Below are positions 26,179-35,167 of a DNA stretch of 64,000 bases, piece after piece. The notes below the pieces were generated by a model. That model was not told where the DNA came from. It was given only the letters and a program-made list of their open reading frames with translations, and did no database searches. Position 1 is the stretch's first letter. Each line of letters starts with the position of its first letter. Source of the DNA: Clostridia bacterium (GTDB lineage: Bacteria; Bacillota; Clostridia; Oscillospirales; Acutalibacteraceae); NCBI GenBank assembly GCA_017409845.1, contig JAFQRY010000001.1, forward strand, positions 1-64,000, given 5' to 3'. Made by a program: the position numbers and the translations under genes.

Positions 26179-26607
26179 TTACTCCTCCGAAATTATATCG
26201 TCAGACTGCAGAGCAAGAGCGGTTTTAATATAATTGGCGGTTCTGATATATGTTTCGAGGTCGCTGCCGTAGGGGTCGGGTATTCCGCCGCCGAGAACAG
26301 TTATTTTTTCGCTCGGAACATACATTGAAAGACTTGCGGCATGCTCGGGAGTCATGCACACAAATTTATCTGTTTCATCAAGAATGTAACTTGTTATTCT
26401 TCTTGCTCTGTGAGCGGAAATATCGACCTCAAAACGCTCGCAGGCTTTGACTGCATTGGGAGTAACCTCGTCACCCGTCATTGCAAAAAGACCCGCACTC
26501 GAGCATGTGATATTATCAATGCCTTTATCGGCAAGCATTTTTTTAAACAAGCCCTCCGCCATGGGGCTTCTGCATGTGTTGCCCGTACAAACAAACAAAA
26601 TATTCAT
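26179..26607 (-). CDS. Low-molecular-weight protein tyrosine phosphatase
   Basis: Phosphatase of 142 residues. The catalytic P-loop VCTGNTCRSPMAEG (C-x5-R-S) is at residue 6, and the general acid pair is in GIPDPYG near 115. Bacterial members dephosphorylate protein tyrosine or arginine; the CTGNTCRS form, with Thr after the first Asn, resembles YwlE, the protein-arginine phosphatase, so either activity is possible. It lies one base before rimI and 11 bases after polA in a leftward operon. Confidence 0.92.
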   Translation of the reverse strand: MNILFVCTGNTCRSPMAEGLFKKMLADKGIDNITCSSAGLFAMTGDEVTPNAVKACERFEVDISAHRARRITSYILDETDKFVCMTPEHAASLSMYVPSEKITVLGGGIPDPYGSDLETYIRTANYIKTALALQSDDIISEE

Positions 26608-26618
26608 AATATCATTCC

Positions 26619-29192
26619 TTATTTCGATTCATACCATGTTTTGCCTATGCCGACATCCGCCTGCATATTGACACGCATTTTAACTGCGTTTTCCATTTCA
26701 CGCTTTACGATGCCTGCTACGATTTTTACTTCTTCCTCGGGAGCCTCAACAATCAGTTCGTCATGCACCTGCATGATAAGCTTTGCACGCAGGCACTGCT
26801 CTTTGAGGCATGTCCATACTCTTATCATGGCAATTTTGATTATATCCGCCGCCGTGCCCTGAATGGGCATGTTCAAGGCAACCCTTTCGCCGAATGCACG
26901 CATCATTCCGTTTGATGACGAAAGCTCGGGAAGATATCTTCTTCTTGCAAAAACGGTTTCAACATAGCCGTTTTCCTTTGCCCTTTCAACAACATCCTTC
27001 ATATATTGACGAACACCGCTGAAATGCTCAAGATAGCCCTTGATATAGCTGTCTGCCTCTGCACGGGTAACTCCGATATCCTTTGCAAGCGAAAATGCTC
27101 CGATACCGTAAACAATGCCGAAATTGACAGCCTTTGCCCTGCTTCGCATAAGAGGAGTGACCATCATAAGAGGCATGTTGAACACCTGAGAGGCGGTGAT
27201 GGCATGGATATCGTCACCGTTGTTGAAGGCATCAATCATGTTTTTGTCGTTTGCAATATGAGCAAGAACACGAAGCTCAATCTGCGAATAGTCGGCATCA
27301 ATGAGCACACAGCCGTCTTTTGCCTTAAAGAATTTTCTCATCTCTCTGCCAAGCTCGGAACGAACGGGAATATTCTGAAGATTGGGCTCGGTAGAAGAAA
27401 TTCTGCCCGTTCTGGTTTCTGTCTGATTGAGGTTTGAATGAATTCTGCCGTCATCGCCGATAACCTTGAGAAGTCCGTCGCAATAGGTTGATTTGAGCTT
27501 TGCAAGAGTGCGGTATTCAAGAATTTTTGCAACAACGGGATAATCCGCCGCAAGACCCTCGAGCACCTCAGCATTGGTCGAATAACCGCTCTTTGTTTTT
27601 TTCTTTGCGGGAAGTCCCATTTTTTCAAAAAGGGCTTCGCCGAGCTGCTTCGGAGAATTGAGATTGAATTCATATCCGACCTCGGAATAAATTTCGTCAA
27701 CAAGCTTTTCAATTTTAAACTGCAGATCCACTCCGAAATTCTTTATGCCGAGCGAATCAACCAAAAAGCCTTCACGCTCCATAGAAGCAAGAACCCTTGC
27801 AAGCGGAAGCTCGATTTCATCAAGCAGGCGTTTCTGATTATGCTCCTCAATAAGCTTATCCATGTTTTCAAATGCGGTTTTGAGATAAGCGGTGAAAAAT
27901 GCGTTTTCATTTTCTTCGTCGGGAAGCTCCGCACTTGCATATTCGGCAATAATCCTCTTGAGGTCATACGCACCCGATGAAGGATTGATAACATAAGCCG
28001 AAAGCATTGCATCGCTGACGATTGAATTTATTTCAATATCATTTCCGTAATCATGGAAAAATGAATAGAGATGCTTTGAATTATAGGTATATTTCTTTAT
28101 TTCTTTTTCAAACAGAAATTCGGAGCAGAATTCGGCATACTCCGAATTGAGAGGGTTAACCTCGGCAACTCCGTTATCCGTTTTAAAACGGAAAACACCG
28201 TCATCAAAGGTGAAATATGCCTCCCCCGCTTTTTTCAGCATATTGAGAAGGAGCTTAAGGTCATCCTGAGAATAGCATTCACAGTTTACTGCTTCGGTTT
28301 CCTTCTGCTCCGTTTTTTCGGGGGCTTTGAGGTCAAGCCGTTCAATCATTTTATACATTTCAAGATCTGCAAGAATACCCGTTACCTTGAACGCATCCGC
28401 CTGAGTGGGAACATATGCCGCATAATCGCCGTCAACGGGTGCGTTGGTGCGGATTGTTCCGAGGTCGCGGCTGAGATAAGCCATTTCCTTATCGCTGACA
28501 AGCTTATCGTGAACGCCTTTTTTTATGTCTATCGTATCAACATTTGCATAGATTTCATCAATCGAGCCGAAACGGCTGATTAAATCCTGTGCCGTTTTCT
28601 GTCCTATTCCTGCAACACCCGGAATACAGTCGGAGGTATCGCCCATAAGAGCTTTGATATCAATCATCTGCTCGGGCGTTACAAGATATTCTTCTTTTAT
28701 TTTTTCTCTGTCATATCGCACGCTCTGCGGTCTGCCCATTTTGGTTGAGGCAAGAAGAACATTTACATTATCACGCACAAGCTGAAGGGAATCTCTGTCA
28801 CCCGTTGCGATGTAGCAGAAATCATTTTCTTTGCAGTTTGCGGCAAGAGTGCCGAGAATATCGTCAGCTTCCCAGCCCGGTGCTTCAAGAATTTTATATC
28901 CCATAGCCGCAAGAAGCTCTTTGAGCGGCGGCATCTGCTGTGCCAATTCAGGCGGCATGCCTTTTCTGTTCGCTTTATATCCCGAATACATTTCGTGTCT
29001 GAAGGTTGGTGCTTTAACATCAAATGCAATTGCAACCGCATCGGGAGAAACCTCCTCCTGAAGTCGGAGAAGAATGTTGAGAAATCCGTATATTCCGTTT
29101 GTGAATTTACTGCCGTCCTTGGTAGTAAGAAGTTTTATTCCGTAAAATGCACGGTTAAGAATGCTGTTGCCGTCAAGTGCCAAAAGTTTCAT
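26619..29192 (-). CDS. polA: DNA polymerase I
   Basis: Replication and repair polymerase of 857 residues. The N-terminal 5'-3' exonuclease (LLALDGNSILNRAFYG at residue 3, GWEADDILGTLA near 104, ALMGDTSDCIPGVAGIGQKT near 186) is intact. The middle 3'-5' exonuclease region (about 310-460) lacks the DxE proofreading motif; YFTFDDGVF stands where FDTET is expected. Polymerase motifs A (DYSQIELRVLAHIA near 633), B (RSRAKAVNFGIVYGIGAFSL near 682) and C (MQVHDELIVEAPEEE near 812) are complete. Loss of proofreading is common in Gram-positive PolA. Confidence 0.97.
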   Translation of the reverse strand: MKLLALDGNSILNRAFYGIKLLTTKDGSKFTNGIYGFLNILLRLQEEVSPDAVAIAFDVKAPTFRHEMYSGYKANRKGMPPELAQQMPPLKELLAAMGYKILEAPGWEADDILGTLAANCKENDFCYIATGDRDSLQLVRDNVNVLLASTKMGRPQSVRYDREKIKEEYLVTPEQMIDIKALMGDTSDCIPGVAGIGQKTAQDLISRFGSIDEIYANVDTIDIKKGVHDKLVSDKEMAYLSRDLGTIRTNAPVDGDYAAYVPTQADAFKVTGILADLEMYKMIERLDLKAPEKTEQKETEAVNCECYSQDDLKLLLNMLKKAGEAYFTFDDGVFRFKTDNGVAEVNPLNSEYAEFCSEFLFEKEIKKYTYNSKHLYSFFHDYGNDIEINSIVSDAMLSAYVINPSSGAYDLKRIIAEYASAELPDEENENAFFTAYLKTAFENMDKLIEEHNQKRLLDEIELPLARVLASMEREGFLVDSLGIKNFGVDLQFKIEKLVDEIYSEVGYEFNLNSPKQLGEALFEKMGLPAKKKTKSGYSTNAEVLEGLAADYPVVAKILEYRTLAKLKSTYCDGLLKVIGDDGRIHSNLNQTETRTGRISSTEPNLQNIPVRSELGREMRKFFKAKDGCVLIDADYSQIELRVLAHIANDKNMIDAFNNGDDIHAITASQVFNMPLMMVTPLMRSRAKAVNFGIVYGIGAFSLAKDIGVTRAEADSYIKGYLEHFSGVRQYMKDVVERAKENGYVETVFARRRYLPELSSSNGMMRAFGERVALNMPIQGTAADIIKIAMIRVWTCLKEQCLRAKLIMQVHDELIVEAPEEEVKIVAGIVKREMENAVKMRVNMQADVGIGKTWYESK

Positions 29193-29261
29193 TCCAAATC
29201 ACCTCATTTTATATTATAACATATATTTTGTAAATTTCACTATATTTTTACAAAAAAATAA

Positions 29262-29283
29262 GGGGCTGTGAAAAAACAGCCCC
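29262..29283 (-). terminator. Terminator of the zinc-ribbon gene
   Basis: GGGGCTGT / ACAGCCCC stem, 15 bases past the zinc-ribbon stop, followed on the minus strand by TTATTTTTTTG. It insulates polA. Confidence 0.85.
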
Positions 29284-29298
29284 GGGACAGATTCAGAG

Positions 29299-29811
29299 TT
29301 AAAAGCCATAAAAGGTTGCGGCATAGGTTACGCCCTGAATAAATCCGATTATAAAATTAAGAACAAACACGCCGATTGCAATTATTGAAAGAACAAGTCC
29401 GATTTTTGCTTTTGAATCGTCTTTTTTCTGCTTCATAGCTTTGAGCGAAACAACAAGACCTGCAATTCCGCAGCCGAAACCTATAAAATCAACAAGAAAT
29501 GCCAACACCAGACCCACCGCACCGAGAACAACCGCAACATTTGAAAGCTTGCCCTGATCGGTTTGTGCGTCAGACTGCTGAAACGCACCGTTATCAGGAT
29601 ACATATTATCGGGTGAGGGATAAGAGCTGTTTGCGGAATATGAATTTCCGTCTGAATATACATTACCGTAATCTCCGCCGTTGACGGGTGGGGGTGCAGC
29701 AGGCGGCTGCACAGTCGGATTCTGCACCTCGGATGCCATGAATTTCGAGCCGCATTCCGTACAGAATTTCGCGGTGTCTTCGTTAAAAGCTCCGCATTTT
29801 GAACAATACAT
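29299..29811 (-). CDS. Zinc-ribbon membrane protein, DUF4190-like
   Basis: Protein of 170 residues with unknown role. An N-terminal zinc ribbon (MYCSKCGAFNEDTAKFCTEC) is followed by a Pro/Ser/Tyr/Asn-rich linker of about 65 residues and two C-terminal TM segments (VAVVLGAVGLVLAFLVDFIG and IGLVLSIIAIGVFVLNFIIG), the DUF4190-type layout. Start taken at ATG 29811 because AGAGAGG lies seven bases upstream; an in-frame TTG at 29841 is less likely. It diverges from another zinc-ribbon protein at 29961. Confidence 0.85.
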   Translation of the reverse strand: MYCSKCGAFNEDTAKFCTECGSKFMASEVQNPTVQPPAAPPPVNGGDYGNVYSDGNSYSANSSYPSPDNMYPDNGAFQQSDAQTDQGKLSNVAVVLGAVGLVLAFLVDFIGFGCGIAGLVVSLKAMKQKKDDSKAKIGLVLSIIAIGVFVLNFIIGFIQGVTYAATFYGF

Positions 29812-29853
29812 ACAACTACCTCTCTTTTCAAGATTGTACAAGATTGTAATTTA

Positions 29854-29881
29854 AATATATCACATCTGTTCAAAAAGTCAA
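29854..29881 (-). promoter_or_regulatory. Promoter for the zinc-ribbon membrane protein
   Basis: Minus strand TTGACT (29881-29876), 16-base spacer, TATATT (29859-29854). Two tandem copies of CAAGATTGTA (29829-29848) lie between it and the start and may bind a regulator. Confidence 0.6.
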
Positions 29882-29898
29882 TAAAAGCGAAATATTTG

Positions 29899-29927
29899 TT
29901 GAAATCACGCATTATAAGTGGTAGAAT
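29899..29927 (+). promoter_or_regulatory. Promoter for the double zinc-ribbon protein
   Basis: TTGAAA (29899-29904), 17-base spacer, TAGAAT (29922-29927); AAAGGAAT precedes the start. Confidence 0.6.
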
Positions 29928-29960
29928 GAACACGGATTAAAAGAAAGGAATTAATTTTTT

Positions 29961-30368
29961 ATGTTTTGCTCTGATTGCGGTAAAGAATTAAATACAGGTG
30001 CAAACTTTTGTCATAATTGCGGTAAGCAACTTAATTCAAAAAGAAAAAGTTTGATTTGTCAGAATTGTGGTGGCACTATGACTTTTGACAATGATAACAG
30101 CATTTCTTTTTGTCCTTACTGCGGTTCAAAAGAAATAATTACAGAAAGTGATTATGTTAAAGTTGAACAAATCAAAAACAAAAGAATTGAAAATATAGCA
30201 TATAACAAAAATCAAAATGAACTGGATATTGAGAAGCAAAAGCTTGAATATGAGTTAAAGAAAAAGAAGATAGAAAATCAAGACCAGACAAAAACATTTT
30301 TGATAATTGAAGGCTCATTTATAATATTGATTATAATAGGTATTGTTTTATATAAGATATTTTGCTGA
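29961..30368 (+). CDS. Double zinc-ribbon, coiled-coil, single-TM protein
   Basis: Protein of 135 residues, function unknown. Two zinc ribbons: MFCSDCGKELNTGANFCHNC and a second with ICQNCGGTM ... CPYCGS near residues 33-55. A Lys/Glu/Asn-rich helix (residues 70-112) and a C-terminal TM helix (IIEGSFIILIIIGIVLYKIF) follow. Base composition is clearly more AT-rich than flanking genes and codons such as AGA/AAA/ATT dominate, so recent acquisition is possible. A dispersed repeat follows 20 bases after the stop. Confidence 0.75.
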   Translation: MFCSDCGKELNTGANFCHNCGKQLNSKRKSLICQNCGGTMTFDNDNSISFCPYCGSKEIITESDYVKVEQIKNKRIENIAYNKNQNELDIEKQKLEYELKKKKIENQDQTKTFLIIEGSFIILIIIGIVLYKIFC

Positions 30369-30387
30369 CATTTTTGCTATTGCAATT

Positions 30388-30506
30388 TCAATCCTCCGTC
30401 ACGGCTGACAGCCGTGCCACCTCCTTTGCCAAAGGAGGCTAATGTAACAACAAGTTTACTGTATGGGCTCCTTAGAAAAGGAGCTGGCCGTAGGCCTGAG
30501 GATTGA
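30388..30506. repeat. Dispersed non-coding repeat, type A, copy 2 (MITE-like)
   Basis: 119-base element with terminal inverted repeats TCAATCCTC / GAGGATTGA. Inside are the hairpins CACGGCTG/CAGCCGTG and CCTCCTTTGCCAAAGGAGG, and a third around GGCTCCTTAGAAAAGGAGC. Related to 15800-15921. It fills the gap between the zinc-ribbon gene and dusB; no gene is visible inside. Confidence 0.8.
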
Positions 30507-30540
30507 TTTATAAATTTATCACAACAAATCGGAGAAACCA

Positions 30541-31512
30541 ATGAAAATAGGAAACTTTGAAATAAAAGGATATGCAGCACTCGCTCCCATGGCAGGCGTT
30601 GCCGACAGAGCATTCCGTGAGCTTTGCATAGAATTCGATGCATCTTATGTTGTGACAGAAATGGTAAGCTCAAAGGGTCTTACCATGCATGACAGAAAGT
30701 CGGATACCCTTATGCAGCTCGGCGAAACGGAAAAGCCCGCTGCCGTTCAGATTTTCGGATGCGATCCCGCAACAATGGCTGAGGCGGCAAAAAAGGCTAC
30801 AGAAACGGGTTGCTGTGCAATAGATATCAACATGGGCTGCCCTGCCCCTAAAATTGCAGGCAACGGCGGCGGAAGTGCCCTTATGAAAGAGCCCGACCTT
30901 GCCGCAAAAATAACGGAAGCAGTCGTTAAAGCGGTTGATATTCCCGTAACGGTCAAATTCCGCTCGGGCTGGGATGAAAACAATATCAATGCGGTTGAGT
31001 TCGCCCTTCTGCAGGAAAAGGCAGGTGCTTCGGCAATAACCGTTCACGGAAGAACAAGAAAACAGATGTATGCCCCGCCTGTAAACCTTGATATAATAAA
31101 GCAGGTCAAGGATGCGGTTAAAATTCCCGTTATCGGCAACGGCGATGTTACGGATGCTCTTTCGGCTGAAAATATGTATAAAACAACCGGCTGCGATTTT
31201 GTTATGGTCGGCAGAGGTGCACTCGGTGCTCCGTGGGTTTTCAGACAGATTAACGAATATTTCCGCAGCGGAATCATCCTTCCCGACCCTCCGATTGAAG
31301 AAAAAATGTCAATAATGATTTCACATATCGAAAAACTCTGCGAATACAAAGGCGATTATGTGGGCATGAGGGAAGCAAGAAAGCATTCGGGCTGGTATAT
31401 CAAGGGAATGAGAGGTGCCGCTGCATTAAGGCAGGAAATCGGCTCGCTCGAAACCATGGATCAGCTTCGTGCGATTGCAGAAAAGGTCATCAACGCAAGT
31501 GTTAATAATTGA
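30541..31512 (+). CDS. dusB: tRNA-dihydrouridine synthase
   Basis: FMN enzyme that reduces uridines in the tRNA D-loop. 323 residues. Motifs: APMAGVADRAFRELC near residue 15, INMGCPAPKIAGNGGGSAL near 99 (catalytic Cys), FRSGWDENNINAVEF near 140, TVHGRTRKQMY near 166, IPVIGNGDV near 194 and MVGRGALGAPWVF near 222. Length and the order of motifs fit DusB of Gram-positives. GGAG precedes the start. A terminator follows, so it is transcribed alone or from within the upstream repeat. Confidence 0.95.
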   Translation: MKIGNFEIKGYAALAPMAGVADRAFRELCIEFDASYVVTEMVSSKGLTMHDRKSDTLMQLGETEKPAAVQIFGCDPATMAEAAKKATETGCCAIDINMGCPAPKIAGNGGGSALMKEPDLAAKITEAVVKAVDIPVTVKFRSGWDENNINAVEFALLQEKAGASAITVHGRTRKQMYAPPVNLDIIKQVKDAVKIPVIGNGDVTDALSAENMYKTTGCDFVMVGRGALGAPWVFRQINEYFRSGIILPDPPIEEKMSIMISHIEKLCEYKGDYVGMREARKHSGWYIKGMRGAAALRQEIGSLETMDQLRAIAEKVINASVNN

Positions 31513-31552
31513 CAAAAACGTGCATTAATAATTGTTAAATACAACAAAAAAT

Positions 31553-31589
31553 AAATCCGCCTTTCAAAATCAATTGAAACGGCGGATTT
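31553..31589 (+). terminator. Terminator after dusB
   Basis: AAATCCGCC..TTCAA / TTGAA..GGCGGATTT stem ending in TTTGCT, 40 bases after the stop. Confidence 0.75.
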
Positions 31590-31633
31590 GCTATGTTAAT
31601 ATATATTTATCAAAAACAAAGGAGAAAACAAAA

Positions 31634-32866
31634 ATGACAATCCTTTTCAGAATCATCGGATTTCTACTCGCAGTTCTCACTCCCCTGCTCACAACAATAA
31701 CCTGGGATCCTCTTGCTGCCTTCGACAATGAGGTTACCGTTGCCGAAGAAAAAATCGGCGGATTTATGAAGGGTGTCTGCCACCTTGAGCCCGATTACGA
31801 CCTCATAAAAGAAGGCAACATCGGATGGTTCCGTGACGATATCCCCTTCCCCTACAATTCAGACGGCACTGTTTCCGAAAGCTACAAAAACTGGAAAACT
31901 TATGCTCAGGGTTATGTTGACAACGGAATTAAGATTTTCGGCGTTACACCTTATCCCGACGACTATATAGCATACGGTCTTGACCCCCGTGACCCCGCAA
32001 GCAGAGAGGGCATTCAGGATATTGCAAGATTTTATGCCGAAGACCTTAAGGGCATAGTCGGTGCATTCCAGATTACAAACGAAATGGGTATTGACCGCTT
32101 CACTCTCCCCCTCACGCTTGATGAAGCCGCAGAATTCATCGGCATGCAGCTTGAAGCAATGTATCCGGTCAGAGGCGATATTATCATCGGCTATAACCTC
32201 GGCGGTCTTGCAATTGCACAGCTTCCCTTTAAAATGACCGAATATCATCAGTATTGCGACTATGTCGGTCTTGATATGTATCTCGGTTGCTTTGAGCCCG
32301 TTCTCAAAAACTCAAATCAGTTTATCACACTTCTCAACTTTGTAAGAAGAGTAACAGGCAAGCCCGTTATTCTCTGCGAATTCGGCTATATCGGCTACGG
32401 TGAGCCCAAAACAGAAGAAGAAAAGATTGCAATTCTTCAGCAGTACGGCTTCAACAGCGAAGAAGAGGCAAGAGCTGATATTGACACCTTCATAAGCAGA
32501 CTCCCCGAATCCATGAGAGAAGAAATAATTGAAGACTACAGCGACAGAACTCCCGAAGAGCGTGCAGACCTGATTTTTGACGGCGAATATTCAAATCACC
32601 TTTACTGCGAGCTTGCGGAGGGAACAGGTCTTTACAGATTCGAGCACACTCCCGAGGGTCAGGCTGAATTCTTTGCAAGCGTTATCCCTAAAGTACGCAA
32701 GCTTGATTATGTTATCGGCATGTGCGTTTACTGCTGGGAAGACAGCGACAGCTGTTATGTATGCGGTCAGGCCGACTGCCCCGTTGAAACGGGCTGGGGT
32801 CTGGTTGACGGCAAGGGCGAACCCAAGCCTGCATATTATGCAGTTCAGGAAGCATTCGGAAACTGA
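31634..32866 (+). CDS. Clan-A glycoside hydrolase-like exported protein
   Basis: Protein of 410 residues with an N-terminal hydrophobic segment (ILFRIIGFLLAVLTPLLTTI) that could be a signal or anchor. The rest looks like a TIM barrel: FQITNEMGIDRF near residue 141 gives the Asn-Glu acid/base pair and PVILCEFGYIGYG near 246 gives a strand-7 Glu nucleophile, as in clan GH-A. GIKIFGVTPYPDDY near 97 and GMCVYCWEDSDS near 361 fit other barrel strands. No specific GH family recognised. ATG 31634 follows AAAGGAG; an earlier in-frame ATG (31532) precedes the dusB terminator. The same leading sequence type (FLLAVLTPLL) recurs in the exported protein at 36586 (IVSVLLPFL). Confidence 0.65.
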   Translation: MTILFRIIGFLLAVLTPLLTTITWDPLAAFDNEVTVAEEKIGGFMKGVCHLEPDYDLIKEGNIGWFRDDIPFPYNSDGTVSESYKNWKTYAQGYVDNGIKIFGVTPYPDDYIAYGLDPRDPASREGIQDIARFYAEDLKGIVGAFQITNEMGIDRFTLPLTLDEAAEFIGMQLEAMYPVRGDIIIGYNLGGLAIAQLPFKMTEYHQYCDYVGLDMYLGCFEPVLKNSNQFITLLNFVRRVTGKPVILCEFGYIGYGEPKTEEEKIAILQQYGFNSEEEARADIDTFISRLPESMREEIIEDYSDRTPEERADLIFDGEYSNHLYCELAEGTGLYRFEHTPEGQAEFFASVIPKVRKLDYVIGMCVYCWEDSDSCYVCGQADCPVETGWGLVDGKGEPKPAYYAVQEAFGN

Positions 32867-32891
32867 TTAATAACACAAATCACAAACCACG

Positions 32892-32916
32892 CCCCGGATC
32901 CGCAAAGGATTCGGGG
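32892..32916 (+). terminator. Terminator after the glycosidase-like gene
   Basis: CCCCGGATCC / GGATTCGGGG hairpin with one mismatch, followed by TTATTTCC; moderate T tract. Confidence 0.65.
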
Positions 32917-32954
32917 TTATTTCCTGCAATAAAATCCGCATTATCAAAAACTTT

Positions 32955-32983
32955 TTGACAATACTGTTCCCGTGTGATAGAAT
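32955..32983 (+). promoter_or_regulatory. Promoter for nadE
   Basis: TTGACA (32955-32960), 17-base spacer, TAGAAT (32978-32983), 30 bases before the start; AGAAGG is the ribosome binding site. Confidence 0.75.
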
Positions 32984-33013
32984 GCATTTAGTATATATAA
33001 AGAAGGTTTTTAT

Positions 33014-34945
33014 ATGTTTGATTATTTCAGAATTGCGTGTGCCGTGCCCGATGTTGAGGTTGCCGATGTTGATTTCAACATTGAGCAGATGAAGAAATTC
33101 ATTGCTGAAGCAAAAGAGAAAAATGTTGATTTGCTTGTATTCCCCGAGCTCGGAATTACGGGCTATACCTGCGGTGACCTCTTTTTTCAGCAGACACTTA
33201 TAAATGAAGCTTACAGCGGATTCAAAGCCCTTTGCAATGAAAGCGACAGACTGATTATTGCGGCAGGTGCACCCGTTGCGGCAGGCGGCTGCCTTTATAA
33301 CTGTGCCGTTATCATATCCGACGGAAAAATCCGCGGAATAATCCCGAAAACATTCATCCCCAACCACGGCGAGCACAGCGAAAAAAGATGGTTTGCATCG
33401 GCGGTAAATTCCGATGTAACTGAAATAAGCTCAGCCGTTTTCGGACTCAGCGAAGAATATGACATTCCATTCGGAAGCATCATTTTTGATGCATACGGAG
33501 CAAAAATAGGATTTGAAGTATGCGAGGATTTGTGGGCACCCGTGCCGCCCTGCACCGCACTGTGTCTCGGCGGAGCTGAAATCATTGCAAACCTTGCCGC
33601 AAACAGCGAAGCAATCGGAAAAAGAAGCTTCAGACGAGAGCTTGTCAAAATGCAGTCTGCAAAAAGCATCTGCGGATATGCATTCTGCTCTGCAGGCTGC
33701 CTTGAATCAACATCGGATTCGGTATTTTCGGGTCACTCCGTCATATGTGAAAACGGAAAGGTTTCCGCCGAAAACAAAGCAGATACCGAAAGCGGATATA
33801 TGATTGTTTCCGACCTTGACCTCGGCAAAATACGCCGTGACAGACTTTATAACACATCATTTTCAGACTGCAGGGAGCTTTACTCCTCAGATGCACAGCA
33901 GGTTATTATTAATCAAAAGCCATCTCATGCCGACGGAGAATTTGCAGATGTAAGAAAGCTTCCGTTCATTCCGTCAACAGAAAAAGAAAGAGCCGAAAGA
34001 TGCCTTTCCGTTTTCGGAATGCAGGTTGCAGGTCTCAGAAAACGCCTTGCAAAAACAGGCTGCAAGCCCGTTATCGGAATTTCGGGCGGTCTTGATTCAA
34101 CCCTTGCACTTCTTGTCAGCGTTCAGGCTGTAAAAGAGCTCGGCAGACCGCTTACGGATGTTGTAGGTATAACAATGCCCTGCTTCGGCACTACCGACAG
34201 AACCTATAACAACTCGCTCAATCTTATGAAATCTCTCGGCATAACAAGCCTTGAAATCAATATAAAGGATGCATGCCTTCAGCATTTCAGCGATATCGGT
34301 CAGGACAAGAATAACTATGACCTGACTTATGAAAATGCCCAGGCAAGGGAAAGAACTCAGGTGCTTATGGATTACGCAGGCAGAGTCAACGGCCTTGTTA
34401 TCGGAACGGGTGACATGAGCGAGCTTGCACTCGGCTGGTGCACCTATAACGGCGACCACATGAGCATGTACGGCGTGAATTCAAGCATTCCGAAGACACT
34501 CATCCGCTGGATTATTGACAGCCTTATCAAAAACGGCACCTTTGCGGAAAGCAAGGAATATCTGACTGATATAGTCAACACTCCCATCAGCCCCGAGCTG
34601 CTTCCGCCCGACGCAAAGGGCGAAATCGCTCAGCAGACAGAAAGCATCGTCGGTCCCTATGCTCTGCACGATTTCTTCCTTTATAACATCGTGCGTTACG
34701 GCTTTGAACCCGACAAAATTTATGCTCTTGCAAAAAAAGCATTTGCCGATGATTTTGACGGTGAAACAATTAAGAAATGGCTGAAAACCTTCTACAGACG
34801 CTTTTTCACTCAGCAGTTCAAGAGAAGCTGCGTTCCCGACGGAATAAAAATCGGCTCGGTCGGACTTTCTCCCAAGAGCGATTTCAGAATGCCGAGCGAT
34901 GCCGCCGCAAAAATATGGCTGAAAAAGCTTGATGAAATTGAATAA
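33014..34945 (+). CDS. nadE: Glutamine-dependent NAD+ synthetase
   Basis: Final step of NAD biosynthesis, amidating deamido-NAD with glutamine-derived ammonia. 643 residues, the two-domain form. N-terminal nitrilase-fold glutaminase: Glu in VFPELGITGYTCGDLF near residue 43, Lys in IPKTFIPNHGE near 114 and Cys in GFEVCEDLWAP near 166. C-terminal synthetase: PP-loop GISGGLDSTLALLV near 355, then VIGTGDMSELALGWCTYNGD near 460 and ELLPPDAKGEIAQQTES near 531. Monocistronic, with its own promoter. Confidence 0.97.
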   Translation: MFDYFRIACAVPDVEVADVDFNIEQMKKFIAEAKEKNVDLLVFPELGITGYTCGDLFFQQTLINEAYSGFKALCNESDRLIIAAGAPVAAGGCLYNCAVIISDGKIRGIIPKTFIPNHGEHSEKRWFASAVNSDVTEISSAVFGLSEEYDIPFGSIIFDAYGAKIGFEVCEDLWAPVPPCTALCLGGAEIIANLAANSEAIGKRSFRRELVKMQSAKSICGYAFCSAGCLESTSDSVFSGHSVICENGKVSAENKADTESGYMIVSDLDLGKIRRDRLYNTSFSDCRELYSSDAQQVIINQKPSHADGEFADVRKLPFIPSTEKERAERCLSVFGMQVAGLRKRLAKTGCKPVIGISGGLDSTLALLVSVQAVKELGRPLTDVVGITMPCFGTTDRTYNNSLNLMKSLGITSLEINIKDACLQHFSDIGQDKNNYDLTYENAQARERTQVLMDYAGRVNGLVIGTGDMSELALGWCTYNGDHMSMYGVNSSIPKTLIRWIIDSLIKNGTFAESKEYLTDIVNTPISPELLPPDAKGEIAQQTESIVGPYALHDFFLYNIVRYGFEPDKIYALAKKAFADDFDGETIKKWLKTFYRRFFTQQFKRSCVPDGIKIGSVGLSPKSDFRMPSDAAAKIWLKKLDEIE

Positions 34946-34977
34946 GAAATAATGCTGCGTACAGACTGTTTGTAATT

Positions 34978-35092
34978 CGGCTTCTCCTTAAGGAGAAGCT
35001 GTCGCCGAAGGTGACCGATGAGGTGTTTTATTTTCCACCTCATCCACCGCAAGCGGTCCCCCTTCCCCTCAAAGGGGAAGGCTGTGACGCAG
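34978..35092. repeat. Dispersed non-coding repeat, type B
   Basis: Multi-hairpin element: CTTCTCCTTAAGGAGAAG, then CACCGAT-type GATGAGGTG / CACCTCATC, ACCGCAAGCGGT and CCTTCCCCTCAAAGGGGAAGG. The same composite sequence is widespread between genes of gut Firmicutes as far as I recall. No coding content; the rest of the 222-base gap before the sigma factor is AT-rich without a clear housekeeping promoter. Confidence 0.7.
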
Positions 35093-35167
35093 TTTTATTT
35101 TTTTACATGAGTGTTATTTGATTTTCCTGCGAATAATTAATGAAAGTGTTGACACGGAGGTGTTCTG

